From Thermoplasmata archaeon (lineage in GTDB: Archaea > Thermoplasmatota > Thermoplasmata > UBA184): DNA of 7,748 nucleotides. The position numbers and the translations under genes were made by a program. The notes beneath the pieces were generated by a model. That model was given only the letters and a program-made list of their open reading frames with translations. It made no database searches and was not told the DNA's origin. Location: positions 1 to 7,748 of the forward strand of contig JASHYU010000107.1 of the NCBI GenBank assembly GCA_030042855.1, written 5' to 3'. This document shows, piece by piece, positions 5,728 through 7,748 of the stretch; within the stretch, counting starts at the first letter, position 1; every line of letters begins with the position of its first letter.

Positions 5728-6645
5728 TTGGGCGACGCGTTCCCGGATATCCTGCTCGTGGAGATCGCGGTCCTGATCGCCGGCTTCGCCTACGCGGCCG
5801 TGGCGGACTGGCGCACGCGGGAGGTCACGGATCGGCTGTGGCAGGTGATGGGCGGCGCCGGTCTCGTCCTGGGAGCGATCGCGCTCGCGCCCGCGGGCCC
5901 GCTCGGTGTGGGCCTCTGGGTCCTCGTCGGTGCGCTCACGCTCCAGCACATGTTCGCCTGGACGCTCCGTGGCCGGCTCGAGGGGTACGACGATCTTGTC
6001 GAGCTCGCGGCGTATCTCGTGGTGATCGCCGTCGTCCTCGCGTCGGCGGTCCACTACGGAGTAGGCTCCGACGGCGCCGTTCCGTTCGCTGTCATCGCCT
6101 TGCTCGCCTCGGTCCTGTTCGCCCGCGGGCTGTTCGAGGCGGGCCTTCTCTTCGGGGGGGCGGACGCGAAGGCGGTGATGATCGCGGGGGTCCTCGTCCC
6201 GGTACTCGCGAGCCCGCTCGTAGCCGCGACCTCCGCGAGCCGGCCGCTCCTCGCCTACCTTCCCCTTCCCGTGAACCTGGTCATGAACGCGGCCCTCCTT
6301 TCGGCCGCGATCCCCCTCGGCCTCGCGGTTCGGAACGTCGTTCGGCGCGAGCATCACGGACTGGGGACCTTCACGGGGTACACCATCCCGGTGAGCGAGC
6401 TCCCCCACCGGTTCGTTTGGGTCCGCAACCCGATGAGCCGGGAGGCGCGGGCCGAGGAGGATGCGATCGAGACGTCGGAGGAGGATCGACAGCGCCGCGA
6501 GCGGGTCGCGCACGAGCTCGCCTCCCGCGGCGTGGAGCGCATCTGGGTGACCCCGCAGATCCCGTACCTCGTGGTGCTCACGTGCGGAGCCGTCGCGGCG
6601 GTGCTCGCCGGGAACCTCGTGCTCGACCTGATCACCCTCGTCTGA
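5728..6645 (+). CDS. Archaeal A24 prepilin / prearchaellin peptidase
   Basis: A membrane aspartyl protease that cleaves the short class III leader of pilins or archaellins on the cytoplasmic side; 305 residues. The two catalytic aspartates are visible: Asp27 in [13 protein letters not shown] (26-38) after the first helix, and Asp146 in GGADAK (143-148), the archaeal form of the GxGD motif. About seven helices span residues 8-201. A charged cytoplasmic segment follows, with [10 protein letters not shown] at 217-226 and an acidic stretch at 239-259, then [11 protein letters not shown] (273-283) leading into a final helix ending at 303. This C-terminal extension is common in archaeal members. 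TTG 5728 is chosen because GGAG lies five bases upstream; an in-frame GTG at 5758 would remove ten residues. No pilin or archaellum gene is near, so the substrate is unknown. Confidence 0.9.
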   Translation: MGDAFPDILLVEIAVLIAGFAYAAVADWRTREVTDRLWQVMGGAGLVLGAIALAPAGPLGVGLWVLVGALTLQHMFAWTLRGRLEGYDDLVELAAYLVVIAVVLASAVHYGVGSDGAVPFAVIALLASVLFARGLFEAGLLFGGADAKAVMIAGVLVPVLASPLVAATSASRPLLAYLPLPVNLVMNAALLSAAIPLGLAVRNVVRREHHGLGTFTGYTIPVSELPHRFVWVRNPMSREARAEEDAIETSEEDRQRRERVAHELASRGVERIWVTPQIPYLVVLTCGAVAAVLAGNLVLDLITLV

Positions 6646-6656
6646 CGGCTCCCAGC

Positions 6657-6669
6657 GAAAGCTTTTTTC
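6657..6669 (+). promoter_or_regulatory. TATA-like promoter element of the B12-subunit gene
   Basis: GAAAGCTTTTTTC sits between the prepilin peptidase stop and the GTG at 6693, centred about 29 bases before that start, so the message is probably leaderless. It nearly repeats the AAGCTTTTT of the eS6 promoter. The six-T run may also act as the terminator of the prepilin peptidase gene, 16 bases after its stop. Confidence 0.55.
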
Positions 6670-6692
6670 CCGGGCCCTCGTCGGTTGCTCCG

Positions 6693-7118
6693 GTGACGCC
6701 ATCGAAGCGCGCGTCGCGGAGCGTCCCGATCCGGGTGCTGATCGCGAAGCCGGGCCTGGACGGGCACGACCGGGGGGCCAAGGTCGTCGCGCGCGCCCTG
6801 CGGGACTCGGGCATGGAGGTGATCTACGCGGGGCTCCGCCAGACCCCGGAGGAGATCGTCCGCGCCGCCCTCGAGGAGGACGTCGACCTCATCGGGCTCT
6901 CGATCCTCTCGGGGGCGCACATGGCGCTGATCCCCCGGGTGCTCGGGCTCCTGAAGAAGAACCACGCCGGCGCGATCCCCGTCTTCGCCGGTGGGATCAT
7001 TCCCGACGAGGACGCGCGCCGGCTGCGGTCGGCCGGCGTGCGCGCGATCTTCGGCCCGGGCGCGTCGCTCGAGGAGATCGTCACGACCGCGCGGAAGCTG
7101 GCCCGCCCCGCGGCATGA
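6693..7118 (+). CDS. Methylmalonyl-CoA mutase small subunit, cobalamin-binding
   Basis: A 141-residue stand-alone B12-binding domain, matching the small subunit (often called McmA2 or McmB) of split archaeal methylmalonyl-CoA mutases, which interconvert methylmalonyl-CoA and succinyl-CoA. It carries DGHDRG at 23-28, the DxHxxG motif whose His25 replaces the lower axial ligand of cobalamin. It also has SIL at 70-72 in the nucleotide-tail pocket and the GG at 100-101 (FAGGIIP). [20 protein letters not shown] (18-37) is typical of the mutase rather than of methionine synthase or corrinoid methyltransferase domains. Length is normal for the separate subunit; the catalytic large subunit is not in view. 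GTG 6693 is chosen for its distance from the TATA-like element and the start of homology; the frame is open much farther upstream without meaning. It overlaps the GTPase gene by ATGA. Confidence 0.92.
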   Translation: MTPSKRASRSVPIRVLIAKPGLDGHDRGAKVVARALRDSGMEVIYAGLRQTPEEIVRAALEEDVDLIGLSILSGAHMALIPRVLGLLKKNHAGAIPVFAGGIIPDEDARRLRSAGVRAIFGPGASLEEIVTTARKLARPAA

Positions 7119-7748
7119 CCGGCGCACCCCGGCTCCCGCCCGCCGCGCGGGCGATCGCGTCGGGCGACCGCCGCACCCTCGCTCGGACGATCACGGCGAT
7201 CGAGAACGGCGATCCCGCCGCCGGCCCGGTGCTGCGCGCCCTCTACGGGCGCACCCGCCAGGTACCGATCGTCGGCTTGGCGGGTCCGCTCGGGGTCGGG
7301 AAGTCGAGCCTCATCAATCTCCTCGTGGCCCAGCTCCGGTCCCTCGGGCGCACGGTCGCGGTGATCGCCGTCGATCCCTCGAGCCCGTTCTCGGGAGGCT
7401 CGGTGCTGGGCGACCGGATCCGCTTCGAGGCCCGCGCGGACGACGCGGGGGTCTTCTTCCGATCGATGGCGAGCCGCGGGGCCGCCGGCGGCGTCGCCGC
7501 CGCGACGCTCGAGGCCGCGCGGCTGCTCGACGCCGCCGGCTTCGACGTGGTCCTGGTGGAGACCGTCGGGAGCGGCCAGGTCGACGTCGCGATCCGCGAG
7601 ATCGCGTCCACGCGCGTCGTCGTGCTCGTCCCCCATCTCGGCGACGAGGTGCAGACGCTCAAGGCCGGTCTCTTCGAGATCGCCGACGTCTTCTGCGTCA
7701 ACAAGGCCGATCTCCCGGGCGCCGATCTCGCGCGTCGGGACCTCCGCG
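7115..7748 (+). CDS. meaB: Methylmalonyl-CoA mutase-associated GTPase, MeaB/ArgK type, cut by window edge
   Basis: The first 211 residues of a G3E-family P-loop GTPase that protects and reloads B12-dependent mutases; the rest of a usual ~300-330 residue protein lies beyond the window. Visible motifs are Walker A GPLGVGKS (57-64), [17 protein letters not shown] (87-103), RSMASRG (116-122), VETVGSGQ (148-155), [19 protein letters not shown] (175-193) and the guanine-specificity NKAD (196-199). Against the family pattern as I remember it, Leu59 in the P-loop, Ala123/Ala124 after SRG where HLGG-type residues are common, and His174 before LGDE look off-consensus. The ATG at 7115 overlaps the stop of the B12-binding subunit gene as ATGA, giving near-certain co-expression with its client enzyme. 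The old ArgK name (lysine/arginine/ornithine transport kinase) is not supported by this context. Confidence 0.95.
   Translation, partial: MTGAPRLPPAARAIASGDRRTLARTITAIENGDPAAGPVLRALYGRTRQVPIVGLAGPLGVGKSSLINLLVAQLRSLGRTVAVIAVDPSSPFSGGSVLGDRIRFEARADDAGVFFRSMASRGAAGGVAAATLEAARLLDAAGFDVVLVETVGSGQVDVAIREIASTRVVVLVPHLGDEVQTLKAGLFEIADVFCVNKADLPGADLARRDLR

Noticed and set aside
5442..6692. In-frame upstream extension of the B12-binding subunit (an open frame from 5442 to 7118).
   Set aside because: The upstream part runs over the prepilin peptidase in another frame and translates to Arg-rich sequence. Homology begins just after GTG 6693, which also fits the promoter distance.
1..7748. tRNA or rRNA genes, CRISPR arrays, insertion sequences, toxin-antitoxin or defence genes.
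   Set aside because: Looked for by eye on both strands and found nothing: no tRNA T-arm/anticodon pattern, no regularly spaced repeats, no transposase or nuclease motif, and nearly all the DNA is accounted for by the listed genes.

Overview
The window is a gene-dense, roughly two-thirds G+C stretch of an archaeal chromosome. The archaeal assignment rests on a ribosomal protein of the archaeal/eukaryotic type (eS6), an initiation factor aIF2 gamma, a signal peptidase with a Ser/His rather than Ser/Lys active site, an archaeal-type prepilin peptidase, and short T-rich TATA-like promoters instead of bacterial -35/-10 boxes. The high G+C and gene content would suit a high-GC Thermoplasmatota lineage, but that placement is inference; nothing here fixes the phylum.

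Layout: the left edge holds the first 128 residues of a ribose-phosphate pyrophosphokinase (minus, running off the window), preceded on the same strand by a long signal peptidase I (465-1796). A short divergent promoter region (1797-1923) separates this from a plus-strand pair: a metal-dependent cyclase of the kynurenine formamidase family (1924-2568) and a small four-helix membrane protein (2578-3006). These converge on a minus-strand translation operon read as eS6 (4443-4820), aIF2 gamma (3211-4446), then a Trm112-like zinc protein (3029-3214). Each junction of that operon is a 4-base ATGA stop/start overlap. Next is a minus-strand gene for an uncharacterised two-helix membrane protein (4943-5533). 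A 194-base divergent intergenic region with nested palindromes follows, leading to a plus-strand A24 prepilin/prearchaellin peptidase (5728-6645). The right edge carries the small, B12-binding subunit of a methylmalonyl-CoA mutase (6693-7118), overlapping by ATGA the start of its MeaB/ArgK-type GTPase chaperone (7115 to the edge).

Functionally the window mixes housekeeping functions: PRPP supply for nucleotides, protein export and pilin maturation (two different leader-cleaving peptidases), translation initiation and translation-factor/tRNA methylation support, and B12-dependent methylmalonyl-CoA/succinyl-CoA interconversion. The catalytic mutase subunit is not in view. There are no RNA genes, CRISPR arrays, mobile elements or defence genes that I can support. 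I found no clearly undescribed system. The best leads are the operator-like palindromes upstream of the prepilin peptidase, the unusually elaborated signal peptidase, and the uncharacterised membrane genes.
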